A stretch of 64,000 bases of DNA from Catenovulum sp052056295. GTDB taxonomy: Bacteria; Pseudomonadota; Gammaproteobacteria; Enterobacterales; Alteromonadaceae. How positions within the stretch are numbered: the stretch's first letter is position 1; every line of letters starts with the position of its first letter. Positions 43,061 through 52,741 of the stretch are shown one piece after another. Under the pieces are notes generated by a model that had not been told where the DNA came from, did not search any database, and saw only the letters and a list, made by a program, of their open reading frames with translations. The stretch is taken from assembly GCF_052056295.1 (NCBI RefSeq), contig NZ_CP182493.1, positions 3,286,001 through 3,350,000 on the forward strand. Direction: 5' to 3'. A program made the translations under genes and the position numbers.

Positions 43061-44731
43061 TTATGCTTGAAGGCTAGCTTCAGAGACACTTCCGTGTTGA
43101 ACCAAATATTCATTGGCTCTGAGTAAAGCTTGTTCTCGAGAGCGGACAAACATGTCTTCAGACAATTGCCCTTTGCTCATACCACAAAGTTTACTTTTAT
43201 TCGCTTCCAATTGGTATATCACACACACTTGTTTATTTGCGTCGAGTGATTCTAAAATCATATTCTCGATAGACAGGGAAATGGTATCGTCAATTAACGA
43301 CACATCACTTAAATCAATAATAATTGAGTCGTGATTCTCAATTGAGGAACGTTCACGCGCCAGCGCTTTTGATACACCAAAAATCATAGGGCCACTCAAG
43401 TAGAAATATAAAATTTTGCCTTTTCCTTGATTGAGTAGCTCACGTTCAGATTTATTTAATGGCAACTCATCATCCATATCAGAAATCGCTTTAATTTGTT
43501 GTGATTGGCTGCGACTCAATTTCTCAATAATAATGATATTTGCGACAAATAAACCAATACCAACAGCAACCATTAGATCGACTAAAACAGTTAAAGTCAA
43601 AACTGAATACATAATAAGAGTCGACTGCCATGACACTCTATGCGCTCTTTTAATAAAGCTCCAGTCTAGTATGTTTACACCCACTTTTACCGCTATACCT
43701 GCGAGTACAGCTAAAGGAATGACACTAATTAATGAAGCAGCACCAAATATACCTATGGCTAACACAATAACTCGAGTGACACCAGACCAAGCGGTTTGTG
43801 CACCAGCTTGAATGTTAACTACCGTACCCATAGTGGCACCTGCGCCAGGTAATCCGCCAAATAGTCCAGACATTAAATTCCCTAAACCTTGACCCACGAG
43901 TTCTTTATTAGATTTATGCTCAGTTCTAGTCAGATTATCGGCTACAACTGAGGTTAGCATAGAATCGATACAGCCGAGCATGCCTAATACTAAAGCCTCA
44001 ACAACCATTCTTTGCCACTGACTTGCAGTAAATGTTGGCATTACTATGTCCGGCAGGCTAACGGAAACCTCACCTATGCGGCGAATACTAGAACCATCGA
44101 TAAAATATACAGACGCGACTGTAATTAAAACTAGAGCAATTAGCTGAGCTGGAATTAAACGAGTAATTTTATTTGGGGTTAAAAAGAGTAAGAGTAGCGT
44201 AGCTGCAAATAGTGAAAACTCAGACAAACTCACGTTGGCAAAAATTTCAGGCAGGTTGCTCAATGTACCAATTACGCCGCCTGCTGGAGAGGCTTGCCCA
44301 AGGGCAGGAGCAAGTTGCATTATTATTAGAATGCAGCCAATACCTGACATAAAGCCAGATACAACACTATATGGCATTAGAGTTATGTATTTACCGAGTT
44401 TTAAAGCGCCAAATAGTATTTGAAATAAGCCAGCCATCATAACCACGGTAAATGCCATGGCTACGCCATTTTCCGGGTCAGTTGCGACAAAAGAAGCAAT
44501 AACAGCTGTCATTATTACTGTCATTGGGCCAGTCGGCTCTGAAATTAGAGTGGGTGTTCCGCCAAAAATTGCAGCGAACAAACCAACAAGTAATGCACCA
44601 TATAAACCTGCTTCTGGTCCTAAACCTGAAGCTACGCCAAATGTCAGTGCAAGTGGAAGCGACACTATTGCGGCAGTAACACCACCCAATATATCGCCGC
44701 GTATATTTTGCTTGTTGAACAGATTAAACAT
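43061..44731 (-). CDS. SulP-family anion (probably bicarbonate) transporter
   Basis: A 556-aa inner-membrane transporter with 10-14 hydrophobic segments over the first 400 residues (GGVTAAIVSLPLALTFGVAS, LISEPTGPMTVIMTA, GLFGGLPGAGATMGTVVNI) and a C-terminal STAS domain (about 430-540; IIIDLSDVSLIDDTISLSIE). SulP proteins carry sulfate, bicarbonate or other anions. The gene for carbonic anhydrase next door argues for bicarbonate uptake, as in BicA-type systems. Starts at ATG 44731. Confidence 0.88.
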   Translation of the reverse strand: MFNLFNKQNIRGDILGGVTAAIVSLPLALTFGVASGLGPEAGLYGALLVGLFAAIFGGTPTLISEPTGPMTVIMTAVIASFVATDPENGVAMAFTVVMMAGLFQILFGALKLGKYITLMPYSVVSGFMSGIGCILIIMQLAPALGQASPAGGVIGTLSNLPEIFANVSLSEFSLFAATLLLLFLTPNKITRLIPAQLIALVLITVASVYFIDGSSIRRIGEVSVSLPDIVMPTFTASQWQRMVVEALVLGMLGCIDSMLTSVVADNLTRTEHKSNKELVGQGLGNLMSGLFGGLPGAGATMGTVVNIQAGAQTAWSGVTRVIVLAIGIFGAASLISVIPLAVLAGIAVKVGVNILDWSFIKRAHRVSWQSTLIMYSVLTLTVLVDLMVAVGIGLFVANIIIIEKLSRSQSQQIKAISDMDDELPLNKSERELLNQGKGKILYFYLSGPMIFGVSKALARERSSIENHDSIIIDLSDVSLIDDTISLSIENMILESLDANKQVCVIYQLEANKSKLCGMSKGQLSEDMFVRSREQALLRANEYLVQHGSVSEASLQA

Positions 44732-44970
44732 ATTAAAGCGACCTCCTCTGCGGGCGCCATTCTATATAAATTGAGCAGAATGTAAATTAACTCGATTAAT
44801 CATTGCTGCTGATTTAATCACCTTGCCATCGCAAACTGTCGCCAAATTCAGCTTATAAAATTCGTTTTATTGGGCGATTGTTTTAATTAATTTTCACGTT
44901 AAATCGAAGTTTTAATTTAATTGATTGATTTATATGTAGAAAATAAATTTAAAAAGTTGCAAAAAAAAGC

Positions 44971-44997
44971 TAAAGGATATTCAGAAAGTGCCGATAA
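44971..44997 (+). promoter_or_regulatory. FliA (sigma-28) promoter of the flagellin gene
   Basis: TAAAGGAT at 44971-44978 and GCCGATAA at 44990-44997 with 11 bases between, matching the consensus TAAAG..-N11-GCCGATAA with a perfect -10. This gives a 5' leader of about 140 bases before the flagellin ATG. The 415-bp gap 44732-45146 otherwise holds the divergent SulP promoter region and AT-rich sequence; no gene is seen. Confidence 0.9.
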
Positions 44998-45146
44998 CCT
45001 TTAATGAGGGGAAATATAAATTTTGAAATGAGGTTGAGGGGCCGACTTTCAAAGCTTTAGAGGTGACTCGAAAGAGTTAAATTTTTGGCGAACTGACTTT
45101 GCACAGGTTTGAGGGAACCTAAAGCAGTTCTCAGGAGGTAACTACT

Positions 45147-45971
45147 ATGGGTATGTTCGTAAATACTAATGTTTCATCGTTGAACGCACAGCGTCAATTG
45201 ATGGACTCTTCAGATCGTTTAAATACTTCATTTGAACGTTTGTCTTCGGGTTTCCGTATTAACCGTGCAGCAGATGACGCTGCAGGTATGCAAATTGCGG
45301 CTCGTATGACCAGCCAAATTGAAGGTTTGAACCAAGCAGTACGTAACGCAAATGACGGCATTTCAGTAGTGCAAACCGCTGAAGGTGCAATGCAAGAAAT
45401 TACTTCTTCTTTGCAACGTATTCGTCAATTGGCAGTTCAATCGCAAAACGGTATCAACAGTTCTGCTGACCGTACAGCGTTACAAAAAGAAGTTTCAGCT
45501 CTTAAAACTGAAATTAGCCGTATCGGTGCCAACACTCAGTTCGCTGGTGTAGACTTGTTAACAGGTTCGTACTCAGCTGCTTTCTTAGTGGGTGCTAATG
45601 GTGGCCAAACTATTTCTGTAAACTTATCTCGTTCAGGTGGTTATGGTGCTTCAGGTTTAAGTTTAGCAAGCTTGTCTGTTTCGACTACAGGTGATGCTTC
45701 TGCTGCGTTAACTTCAATTGACGCTGCAATTTCAACCATTGGTGGCGCGCGAGCTGACCTAGGTGCGTTGCAAAATCGTTTCCAGTCAACAATCCGTAAC
45801 TTAAGTAACGTTATTGAAAATGTGTCATCAGCACGTTCTCAAATTCGTGATACTGACTTTGCGACAGAAACTGCTGAATTAACACGTAACCAAATCGTGC
45901 AACAAGCAAGTTTGTCAGTTTTAAGTCAAGCGAACCAACGTCCACAAAGTGCATTATCTTTATTAGGTTAA
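45147..45971 (+). CDS. fliC: flagellin
   Basis: A 274-aa filament protein. N-terminal D0/D1 is MGMFVNTNVSSLNAQRQLMDSSDRL with LSSGFRINRAADDAAGMQIA. The C-terminal D1/D0 ends ELTRNQIVQQASLSVLSQANQRPQSALSLLG. The central variable part (about 150-190, Ser/Thr/Gly-rich: LSRSGGYGASGLSLASLSVSTT) is short and gives plausible O-glycosylation sites for pseudaminic acid made by the downstream island. AGGAGG ribosome site; FliA promoter upstream. Only one flagellin gene lies in this window. Confidence 0.95.
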   Translation: MGMFVNTNVSSLNAQRQLMDSSDRLNTSFERLSSGFRINRAADDAAGMQIAARMTSQIEGLNQAVRNANDGISVVQTAEGAMQEITSSLQRIRQLAVQSQNGINSSADRTALQKEVSALKTEISRIGANTQFAGVDLLTGSYSAAFLVGANGGQTISVNLSRSGGYGASGLSLASLSVSTTGDASAALTSIDAAISTIGGARADLGALQNRFQSTIRNLSNVIENVSSARSQIRDTDFATETAELTRNQIVQQASLSVLSQANQRPQSALSLLG

Positions 45972-46049
45972 TGTAAGTTTGTTTTAGTAAGGCTTTTAAA
46001 CCCTTTGTTTATTAGCCTTGCCAATAAACTGAGTTGACGGAGGTGATTT

Positions 46050-46487
46050 ATGGATGTGCAATTAGAAAAAAGTGGCAGTCTATTTGCTTACGCAAGTAAT
46101 GATCTGAATTCAGGTCGTTATACAGCGGAAAATCGCCAAAATTCCGACGATTCGGTTGCATCAACTGCTAACGATCCTACAATAAAAGTAACAGAATCGA
46201 CTAAAGTTGCTGAGACTGAAGCCGATAACCTTATTGAGGGTAATGAAAGCATTTTAGATAATGCTGTTGCTGAAGTATCTGAATTTATTAATGCGCAGAA
46301 TCGTCAGTTAAATTTTGATTATGATGATTCAAGCAATAGGTCAGTTATAAAAGTAACAGATTCCGAATCGGGTGAAATTATTCGCCAAATACCATCGGAA
46401 GAAATGTTGAAGTTAGCACAACGTATTAGTGAACTGCGATCTGATGCAGGCGAAGCAATAGGGGTGCTGATTAACCGCGAAGTCTAA
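46050..46487 (+). CDS. flaG: FlaG family protein
   Basis: A 145-aa protein. The C-terminal half has the FlaG signature: FINAQNRQLNFDYDD, SVIKVTDSESGEIIRQIPSEEMLKLAQRI. The N-terminal half is low-complexity and acidic. FlaG affects filament length and lies between flagellin and fliD, as in Vibrio and Shewanella. Strong GGAGGTG ribosome site. Confidence 0.9.
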   Translation: MDVQLEKSGSLFAYASNDLNSGRYTAENRQNSDDSVASTANDPTIKVTESTKVAETEADNLIEGNESILDNAVAEVSEFINAQNRQLNFDYDDSSNRSVIKVTDSESGEIIRQIPSEEMLKLAQRISELRSDAGEAIGVLINREV

Positions 46488-46507
46488 TCTTTTTTTGTGA
46501 GGTAAGT

Positions 46508-47980
46508 ATGTCAGTTTCATCAATTGGTGTTGGTTCAGGCCTAGATTTAAGCGGCCTTGTTCAGCAGCTATTAGAAGCTGAACGTAAACCAAAACAAGAT
46601 AGATTCGATGCTCGTGAAGAGAACTTGGAAACAGTTATTTCAGCTATTGGTACGCTAAAGTCAAAAATGGATGAATTTAAGTCATCTGTGGATGATTTAA
46701 GAAGTAGCTATGAATTGCAAGGACGTAAAGCCCTAACTAGCCATCCAGATGTGTCAAGCGATAGCGATGCATCTGGTCCTTTCACCGCAGAAGCATCAAA
46801 CAGCGCAACTGCAGGTTCTTATGCCATTACTATTGAGCAACTTGCGGCTGGTAGCCGGATTCAAACTGCTGATGGCCAGTATACCAGCTCTTCTAGCACA
46901 GTCTCTTCAACTGCTGGTACTTTAACTTTCAAAATCGATTCAACTGGCGATAGTTTTACCATAAACGTAACTGCGGGTATGACCTTGTCTGGTTTGCGTA
47001 ATGCGGTAAACAATGCGTCGGGCAATGACTTTGGCATTACAGCGAGCATTATTGATACAGGTACTGCTGCTGGTGCAAAACTGGTTTTTACTTCTGACAC
47101 TACTGGTGATGGCAACGATTTAACCATAGTGAATAATGGTGACATTGCTGATTTAGAGCAAATTGCCACTGTTGATTCAACCGAGACAACAACATATGGC
47201 AATGTTTCTACTACCAGTGCAAAAAACGCCAAAGCAAATATTGATGGTATTGATGTTGAAAGTGAAACAAACACTTTTGAAAATGTAATTGAAAACGTAA
47301 GCTTTGAAGCATTAGAGTTAAGCAGCGTGGACAGTGTCGGCGATTTCGAAGCTTCAACATTAGAAATAGGTTATGACAAAGATGGCCTTAAAAATAAAAT
47401 CACAGATTTTGTTGATAACTACAATGCGCTTATTTCGGAAATTCAAACATTGACTAAATATGGTAGCTCAGAGCTAGAAGATGATGGCGCGCTTGCTGGT
47501 GATTATATGGCACGTAGCATTCAATCAGGTTTAGATTCAATTATTACCTCAACAGTTGATGCCTCTTCTTTGGGAACCTTATTTCAAATCGGTATCTCAT
47601 TTGATGATGACGGTAAATTGCAAATTTCCGAAACTGATGAATTTGGTTTAGGCAGTGGTCAAGAAATGCTCGATGATGCGTTAGAAGATTATTATGATGA
47701 AATTGCCGCATTATTTGCTGATGACGATGATGGTATCGCCAACAAACTGTATGATTTTGTTTATGAATACACGACTTTTGGTGGTTTATTAAGAACACGC
47801 GAACAGTCATTCAAAGACGAAAAAGAATTATTAAGTGATGACAGAGCACGTTTTGAAGTGCAAATGGCAGACTATGAGCAGTTGCTCAGAAATAAATATA
47901 TCAATTTAGATTTAACCGTAGCTAAATTACAGCGTACGGGTAGTGCATTAAGTGCGTCATTATCGACGGCATTTTTATAA
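46508..47980 (+). CDS. fliD: flagellar cap protein FliD (HAP2)
   Basis: A 490-aa filament cap. N-terminal domain: SIGVGSGLDLSGLVQQLLEAERKP. The C-terminal domain has VDNYNALISEIQTLTKYG and a terminal coiled coil ending LSASLSTAFL. The middle is a Ser/Thr-rich variable beta region with DTG repeats. ATG at 46508 with GAGGTAAG upstream. In a flaG-fliD-fliS run. Confidence 0.94.
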   Translation: MSVSSIGVGSGLDLSGLVQQLLEAERKPKQDRFDAREENLETVISAIGTLKSKMDEFKSSVDDLRSSYELQGRKALTSHPDVSSDSDASGPFTAEASNSATAGSYAITIEQLAAGSRIQTADGQYTSSSSTVSSTAGTLTFKIDSTGDSFTINVTAGMTLSGLRNAVNNASGNDFGITASIIDTGTAAGAKLVFTSDTTGDGNDLTIVNNGDIADLEQIATVDSTETTTYGNVSTTSAKNAKANIDGIDVESETNTFENVIENVSFEALELSSVDSVGDFEASTLEIGYDKDGLKNKITDFVDNYNALISEIQTLTKYGSSELEDDGALAGDYMARSIQSGLDSIITSTVDASSLGTLFQIGISFDDDGKLQISETDEFGLGSGQEMLDDALEDYYDEIAALFADDDDGIANKLYDFVYEYTTFGGLLRTREQSFKDEKELLSDDRARFEVQMADYEQLLRNKYINLDLTVAKLQRTGSALSASLSTAFL

Positions 47981-47995
47981 GAATAGGTGAGTATC

Positions 47996-48427
47996 ATGTT
48001 TAAACGCGGTATTAATGCATATCAAAAAGGCAATATTAAACAGCAGATAGCACAGGCTGATCCACACCAAATAACCTTAATGTTAATGCAAGGTGCTATT
48101 GATAAAATGGCCTATGCAAAAGGTTGCATGGAGCGTAAAGACTTTGAAGGTAAATCAATCCATTTATCAAAAGCCTCAGCCATAATAGTTAATTTACGCG
48201 ATACGTTAGACTTTGACGTTGAAAGTGAAGTTACGGATAACTTGTTTGCTCTGTACGATTTTATGGTAAATCGCTTAACTGATGCGCATGTGCAAAACAG
48301 CCAAAGCATTATTGATGAAGTGATTGGTTTGATGTTGCCTATTAAATCGGCTTGGGCTTCTATACCAGAAGAAGCCAAACAAGAAGCTTATGAGATGCAG
48401 CGTCAAAAACAACAAAGTGCCGTTTAA
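47996..48427 (+). CDS. fliS: flagellar chaperone FliS
   Basis: A 143-aa helical chaperone that binds the flagellin C-terminus before export. It contains YQKGNIKQQIAQADPHQITLMLMQGAIDKMAYAK and LRDTLDFDVESEVTDNLFALYDFM. The ATG at 47996 is preferred to a GTG at 47987, because TAGGTGAG then forms the ribosome site. Confidence 0.94.
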   Translation: MFKRGINAYQKGNIKQQIAQADPHQITLMLMQGAIDKMAYAKGCMERKDFEGKSIHLSKASAIIVNLRDTLDFDVESEVTDNLFALYDFMVNRLTDAHVQNSQSIIDEVIGLMLPIKSAWASIPEEAKQEAYEMQRQKQQSAV

Positions 48428-48429
48428 AC

Positions 48430-48801
48430 ATGAATGACAAAAGTAAAGCTAGCACGGATGCTCAAGTCGCTACTGTGCCTACGCGTTTGTTAGAAACCGA
48501 TATAAACCACGCTCATACACCTGAAGATCTTCTCTCCATAAACAAATTAATTATCGAACAATTATCTGCTGACAATGTTGACGATACAGAGCTTTTGTCT
48601 CTGATAGAACAAAGAGATGATTGTGTGCAAAATACACTCGAACAGCTAGGTGCAGCGCCTGAACGGCAAAAAGAATTTGCTTTAGCTGAAACTGAGGTCA
48701 ATAATAAGCTAATTCGTGTTTGTAATCAGCTAGTTAAACAAGCACAAAACGACTTAACCAAATTGGTAAAAGGGCGAAAGGCAATTCGGCAATACCGATA
48801 A
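48430..48801 (+). CDS. FliT-like flagellar chaperone (putative)
   Basis: A 123-aa helical soluble protein three bases after fliS, the normal place of fliT. It has the FliT-like layout: helical segments with LLSLIEQRDDCVQNTLEQL and a basic C-terminal helix (LVKQAQNDLTKLVKGRKAIRQ). Sequence similarity to E. coli FliT is weak by eye, so the call rests on position, size and helix pattern. Confidence 0.65.
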   Translation: MNDKSKASTDAQVATVPTRLLETDINHAHTPEDLLSINKLIIEQLSADNVDDTELLSLIEQRDDCVQNTLEQLGAAPERQKEFALAETEVNNKLIRVCNQLVKQAQNDLTKLVKGRKAIRQYR

Positions 48802-48817
48802 CTCGGAGATTTTTGTA

Positions 48818-49813
48818 GTGTTTAATGGTAAATCAATTTTAGTCACAGGCGGAACAGGTTCTTTCGGCCACTGTTTTATAAAACACGTGTTGGCAAACTA
48901 CTCGCCTAAAAAACTAATTGTTTTTTCCAGAGATGAACTCAAACAGTACGAAATGCAGGAAACCTTTGATAGCCCAGCAATGCGTTATTTTATCGGTAAC
49001 GTGCGTGATAAAGACAGGCTTATCACAGCAATGCGCGATGTCGATTATGTAGTGCACGCAGCAGCATTAAAGCAAGTGCCTGCTGCTGAATACAATCCTA
49101 TGGAGTGTATTAAAACCAATATCATGGGCGCACAAAATGTCATTGAAGCCGCTATTGAAGCAGGGGTTAATCGTGTTATTGCTTTATCAACGGATAAAGC
49201 TGCCAACCCAGTTAACTTATATGGTGCGACCAAACTAGCATCTGACAAACTTTTTGTTGCAGCGAATAATATTTCAGGTGCTGATGGCACTCGTTTTGCC
49301 GTAGTGCGTTATGGCAATGTAGTTGGTTCTCGCGGTTCAGTTGTACCATTTTTTAAAAAACGTGTTGCAGAAGGCAAATTACCTTTACCGGTAACTCATA
49401 CTGAAATGACACGCTTTTGGTTGCGATTAGAGCAAGGTGTCGAGTTTGTGGTTAAAAACTTTCAGCGTATGCGTGGAGGTGAAATTTTTGTACCGAAAAT
49501 ACCTTCAGTTAATATTCTTGATTTAGTTGAAGCTATATCTGGCAGCAAAGAGCATGAAGTTATCGGTATACGCCCAGGTGAAAAACTGCATGAAGTTATG
49601 GTGCCAGAGGAAGTTGCTCATCAAACGATAGAATTTCACGATCATTATGTGATTATTCCAGCAATTAAGTTTTTTGAGCGTAATGTAGATTACTCGGAAA
49701 ACAAGCTTGGCGAAAAGGGTAAAGAGGTTAGCAGCAAATTTGAATATCATTCAGGCACCAACCCGCATTTTCTTTCAGTGGACGAGCTAATTGAGCTAAA
49801 CAAAGATTTATGA
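48818..49813 (+). CDS. pseB: UDP-GlcNAc 4,6-dehydratase (inverting)
   Basis: A 331-aa SDR enzyme, first step of pseudaminic acid synthesis. Rossmann motif LVTGGTGSFGHCFIKHVL. Catalytic residues lie in ALSTDKAANPVNLYGATKLASDKLF. RMRGGEIFVPKIPS and GIRPGEKLHE are further PseB signatures. GTG start at 48818 with CGGAG upstream. It starts the glycosylation operon 16 bp after the FliT-like gene and overlaps pseC (ATGA). Confidence 0.96.
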   Translation: MFNGKSILVTGGTGSFGHCFIKHVLANYSPKKLIVFSRDELKQYEMQETFDSPAMRYFIGNVRDKDRLITAMRDVDYVVHAAALKQVPAAEYNPMECIKTNIMGAQNVIEAAIEAGVNRVIALSTDKAANPVNLYGATKLASDKLFVAANNISGADGTRFAVVRYGNVVGSRGSVVPFFKKRVAEGKLPLPVTHTEMTRFWLRLEQGVEFVVKNFQRMRGGEIFVPKIPSVNILDLVEAISGSKEHEVIGIRPGEKLHEVMVPEEVAHQTIEFHDHYVIIPAIKFFERNVDYSENKLGEKGKEVSSKFEYHSGTNPHFLSVDELIELNKDL

Positions 49814-50985
49814 TCCCATACGGCAAACATCATATAGATCAAACGGATATAGACGCAGTAGTCGATGTTCTGCAAAACCAATATTTAACCCAAGGTCAAC
49901 AAGTACCTGCTTTTGAAAAAGCACTGACTGAATACACAAGTGCAAACTATGCACTTGCTGTTAATAGTGCTACGTCAGCTTTGCACTTAGCCTGTTTAGC
50001 ATTAGGGATAACAAAAAGTGATGTGGTTTGGACAACGCCGATAACTTTTGTTGCTACTGCTAATTGTATTCGTTTTTGCCAAGCAGATGTCGATTTTGTT
50101 GATATCAACCCAAGCAGCCGCAATATTTGCCCGCAAGCGCTCAAAGAAAAACTACAACAAGCAGCGCAGAAAAATAAGTTACCCAAAGCCCTTATTCTTG
50201 TTCATTTTGCTGGTTTTAGCTGTGATATGCAGGTCATTTCTGACTTGTGCCAGCAGTATAATGTCAAAATAATTGAAGATGCTTGCCATGCTTTGGGCGG
50301 TTTATATTTAGCTGACAAATCTAAAATAGGCCATTGCAAGTATGCTGACTTTGTCATTTTTAGTTTTCATCCGGTCAAATCAATCACCACAGCAGAAGGT
50401 GGTGCGCTATTAACCAATGATAAACATTTGCTCAAACAAGCAAGTTTATACGCTAAACATGGCGTTACCCGCGATGCTGATTTAATGCAAGGTGAAGTTG
50501 AAGGGCCGTGGAGTTATCAACAACTGACCCTTGGTTACAACTACCGCATGAGCGATGTGCAAGCGGCATTGGGTATCAGCCAGTTAATTCGGCTGGATTC
50601 ATTTATTCAACAAAGACGTTTATTGGCGCAGCGATATTTTGATGCACTAGCTCAATTAGAAAGCCAGTCACTGATTAAGTTACCAAGTGCAGAACAGTTA
50701 GATTTTAGTGCTTGGCATTTATTTGCTATTGAGCTTAATGGGCAAAATAGATTAGAAGTTTATAACGCTTTGCTCGCGCACAAAATCCAAGCAAATGTGC
50801 ATTATTCAGCTGTTCATTTGCAACCTTATTATCAGCAGCTTGGTTTTAAATCAGGTGATTTTCCAAACGCAGAAGCCTATGCAAAAAACACCTTAACTTT
50901 GCCTTTGTATCAAACAATGACAATTGCTGAGCAAGACTATGTAATTGAGCAGTTCAAGGATGTGTTATGTCAAAATCCGCAATAG
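49810..50985 (+). CDS. pseC: UDP-4-amino-4,6-dideoxy-AltNAc transaminase
   Basis: A 391-aa DegT/DnrJ PLP aminotransferase, second step of the Pse pathway. PLP lysine K190 in IFSFHPVKSITTAEGGALLT. ALAVNSATSALHLACLAL, WTTPITFVATANC and YNYRMSDVQAALG are family blocks. It overlaps pseB and pseF. Confidence 0.95.
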   Translation: MIPYGKHHIDQTDIDAVVDVLQNQYLTQGQQVPAFEKALTEYTSANYALAVNSATSALHLACLALGITKSDVVWTTPITFVATANCIRFCQADVDFVDINPSSRNICPQALKEKLQQAAQKNKLPKALILVHFAGFSCDMQVISDLCQQYNVKIIEDACHALGGLYLADKSKIGHCKYADFVIFSFHPVKSITTAEGGALLTNDKHLLKQASLYAKHGVTRDADLMQGEVEGPWSYQQLTLGYNYRMSDVQAALGISQLIRLDSFIQQRRLLAQRYFDALAQLESQSLIKLPSAEQLDFSAWHLFAIELNGQNRLEVYNALLAHKIQANVHYSAVHLQPYYQQLGFKSGDFPNAEAYAKNTLTLPLYQTMTIAEQDYVIEQFKDVLCQNPQ

Positions 50986-51674
50986 CTATAATTCCAGCAC
51001 GCGGCGGCAGCAAACGTATACCTAAAAAAAACATCAAACTGTTTGAAGGTAAACCTTTAATCTCCTACAGCATTACCGCAGCCAAACAGTCTGGTTTATT
51101 CGATAAAATAATTGTTTCAACCGACAGTGAAGAAATCGCTGAAGTTGCTCAAGCATATGGTGCTGATATTCCTTTTATTCGCCCAAAAGAGTTAGCGGAT
51201 GATTTTACAGGCACAACGCCTGTTGTGAATCATGCAATTAACTATATGCGTGAGCAAGGACATAACTATCAATATGCTTGTTGTATTTACGCAACTGCGC
51301 CGTTATTAACGGCTGAATACTTGTTGGAAGGTTTTAACGCGCTGCAAAGCCAAACAGGTAAATCTTTTGCGTTTTCAGTTTGCACCTTTCCGTTTCCAGT
51401 ACAACGAGCTTTAAGAGCAAATAGTGAAGATGTCACAGGTGTTGAGCCTATGTATAAAGAGCATATCGGCAAACGTTCACAAGATTTAGTTGAAGCCTTT
51501 CACGATGCGGGGCAGTTTTATTGGGGACACAGCCAAGCCTTTGTCGATAAAAAAGGCATGTTTGCTAAACATAGCATTCCGATTTTTATGCCTAGATCAC
51601 GAGTACAAGATATTGATACTTTAGAAGATTGGCAAACTGCCGAATTAATGTATAGAGCAATAAATTTTAAATAG
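50967..51674 (+). CDS. pseF: CMP-pseudaminic acid synthetase
   Basis: A 235-aa cytidylyltransferase that activates pseudaminic acid with CTP. IAIIPARGGSKRIPKKNIKL is the nucleotide-binding signature, with IVSTDSEEIAEVAQAYGAD and VQDIDTLEDWQTAELMY at the end. Starts within the last codons of pseC. Confidence 0.94.
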   Translation: MSKSAIAIIPARGGSKRIPKKNIKLFEGKPLISYSITAAKQSGLFDKIIVSTDSEEIAEVAQAYGADIPFIRPKELADDFTGTTPVVNHAINYMREQGHNYQYACCIYATAPLLTAEYLLEGFNALQSQTGKSFAFSVCTFPFPVQRALRANSEDVTGVEPMYKEHIGKRSQDLVEAFHDAGQFYWGHSQAFVDKKGMFAKHSIPIFMPRSRVQDIDTLEDWQTAELMYRAINFK

Positions 51675-51684
51675 CAGGTAAATT

Positions 51685-52722
51685 ATGACATCAGCACAAC
51701 CAATCAAAATTTTAATCATGCGATTACTCAATGTTGCAGATGTAGCCGCCATTGCCGTCCCCGCGATTCGTTATTATCAGGCGCAATACCCAAATGCAGA
51801 AATTACTTTTTTAAGTTTTGCTCAAGGTAAAGATATCGTTGAGTTGGCTGAGCCAAATGTAAAACATATTAATTTAGGTCGCCAAGACTGGCCTGATGCA
51901 TTTATCCCAGCTATGGAATCATTTTTGGGCTTAGCCGAAACTATAGTGGGTGAGGCGTACGATCAAATTATCAATTTAGACACTAGCTTTATGCCATGTT
52001 TTTTAGCGCGTTTTTTAAAAGATGCGGGCGAGCGTGTAATGGGCAACTATATGAGTTTGTCTGTGCAAGAGTTAATTGACCAATTTCAGTCGCAGCAATT
52101 AAAACCTGAATATGTAAATGACCCAATGGCATTTATGTTAAGCACATTCCCAAAAATGGATAGTTTATATGGTGCTTGGTGGCAAACGGGTGATTTACCA
52201 CAAGACGGTTTTCCACAACACTTTTTGCAAAACTGCTGCGGTTTTACCACACTTAAATTTGATATGAAAATCGCAGTTGAGCCAGACGCAGAGTTGTTAG
52301 CACAAGCTACTGGTAAATATAAAGTAGCACTAGCAACTAATGCTGTGCCAAATTACCCGCACTTAAACGAACTAAAACAACAGCTGCAAGACAAAGGCAT
52401 ATTTGTTTGGTCGGAACCTTTTACCGATATGCCAATGAAACAAAAACTGGCTAAGTTAGCTGCATGTGATTTAGTCATTACACCACCGAGTGAATTTTTA
52501 TGGTTAGGTAAAGCGGCTGGAACACAAACTTTATTAATATCTGGTGCGACCGAGCCACAAATATTGATGCCAGATTTTGCGACAGATCCTACTGGTGAAT
52601 GTCCAGCATGTTTGCAGCAACTTGCGGCCAATGATGCACCTGCAAACCAGTTGTTGTGTAACTGTGTAAAACCAGCAACAGTGATTGAATGTGTTGATGA
52701 AATAGTTGCAGCTAAAGTATAA
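51685..52722 (+). CDS. GT9-like glycosyltransferase (heptosyltransferase fold), putative
   Basis: A 345-aa protein with a GT-B-like layout similar to ADP-heptose:LPS heptosyltransferases: IKILIMRLLNVADVAAIAVPAIRYY at the start, YDQIINLDTS, LAACDLVITPPSEFLWLGKAAGTQTLLISGATEP in the donor-binding half. The heptosyltransferase-like hydroxyl contacts are not obvious. The C-terminus has four cysteines (GECPACLQQ, LLCNC). It sits between pseF and pseI in the same operon, so it probably acts on flagellin glycans or on a precursor; this is inferred from place. Confidence 0.65.
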   Translation: MTSAQPIKILIMRLLNVADVAAIAVPAIRYYQAQYPNAEITFLSFAQGKDIVELAEPNVKHINLGRQDWPDAFIPAMESFLGLAETIVGEAYDQIINLDTSFMPCFLARFLKDAGERVMGNYMSLSVQELIDQFQSQQLKPEYVNDPMAFMLSTFPKMDSLYGAWWQTGDLPQDGFPQHFLQNCCGFTTLKFDMKIAVEPDAELLAQATGKYKVALATNAVPNYPHLNELKQQLQDKGIFVWSEPFTDMPMKQKLAKLAACDLVITPPSEFLWLGKAAGTQTLLISGATEPQILMPDFATDPTGECPACLQQLAANDAPANQLLCNCVKPATVIECVDEIVAAKV

Positions 52723-52741
52723 AACGGACGCAAGTTAAAAA

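Noticed and set aside
45060..45146. Second, sigma-54 promoter before flagellin
   Set aside because: TGGCGAACTGACTTTGC has 12 rather than 10 bases between GG and GC, so the spacing is wrong.
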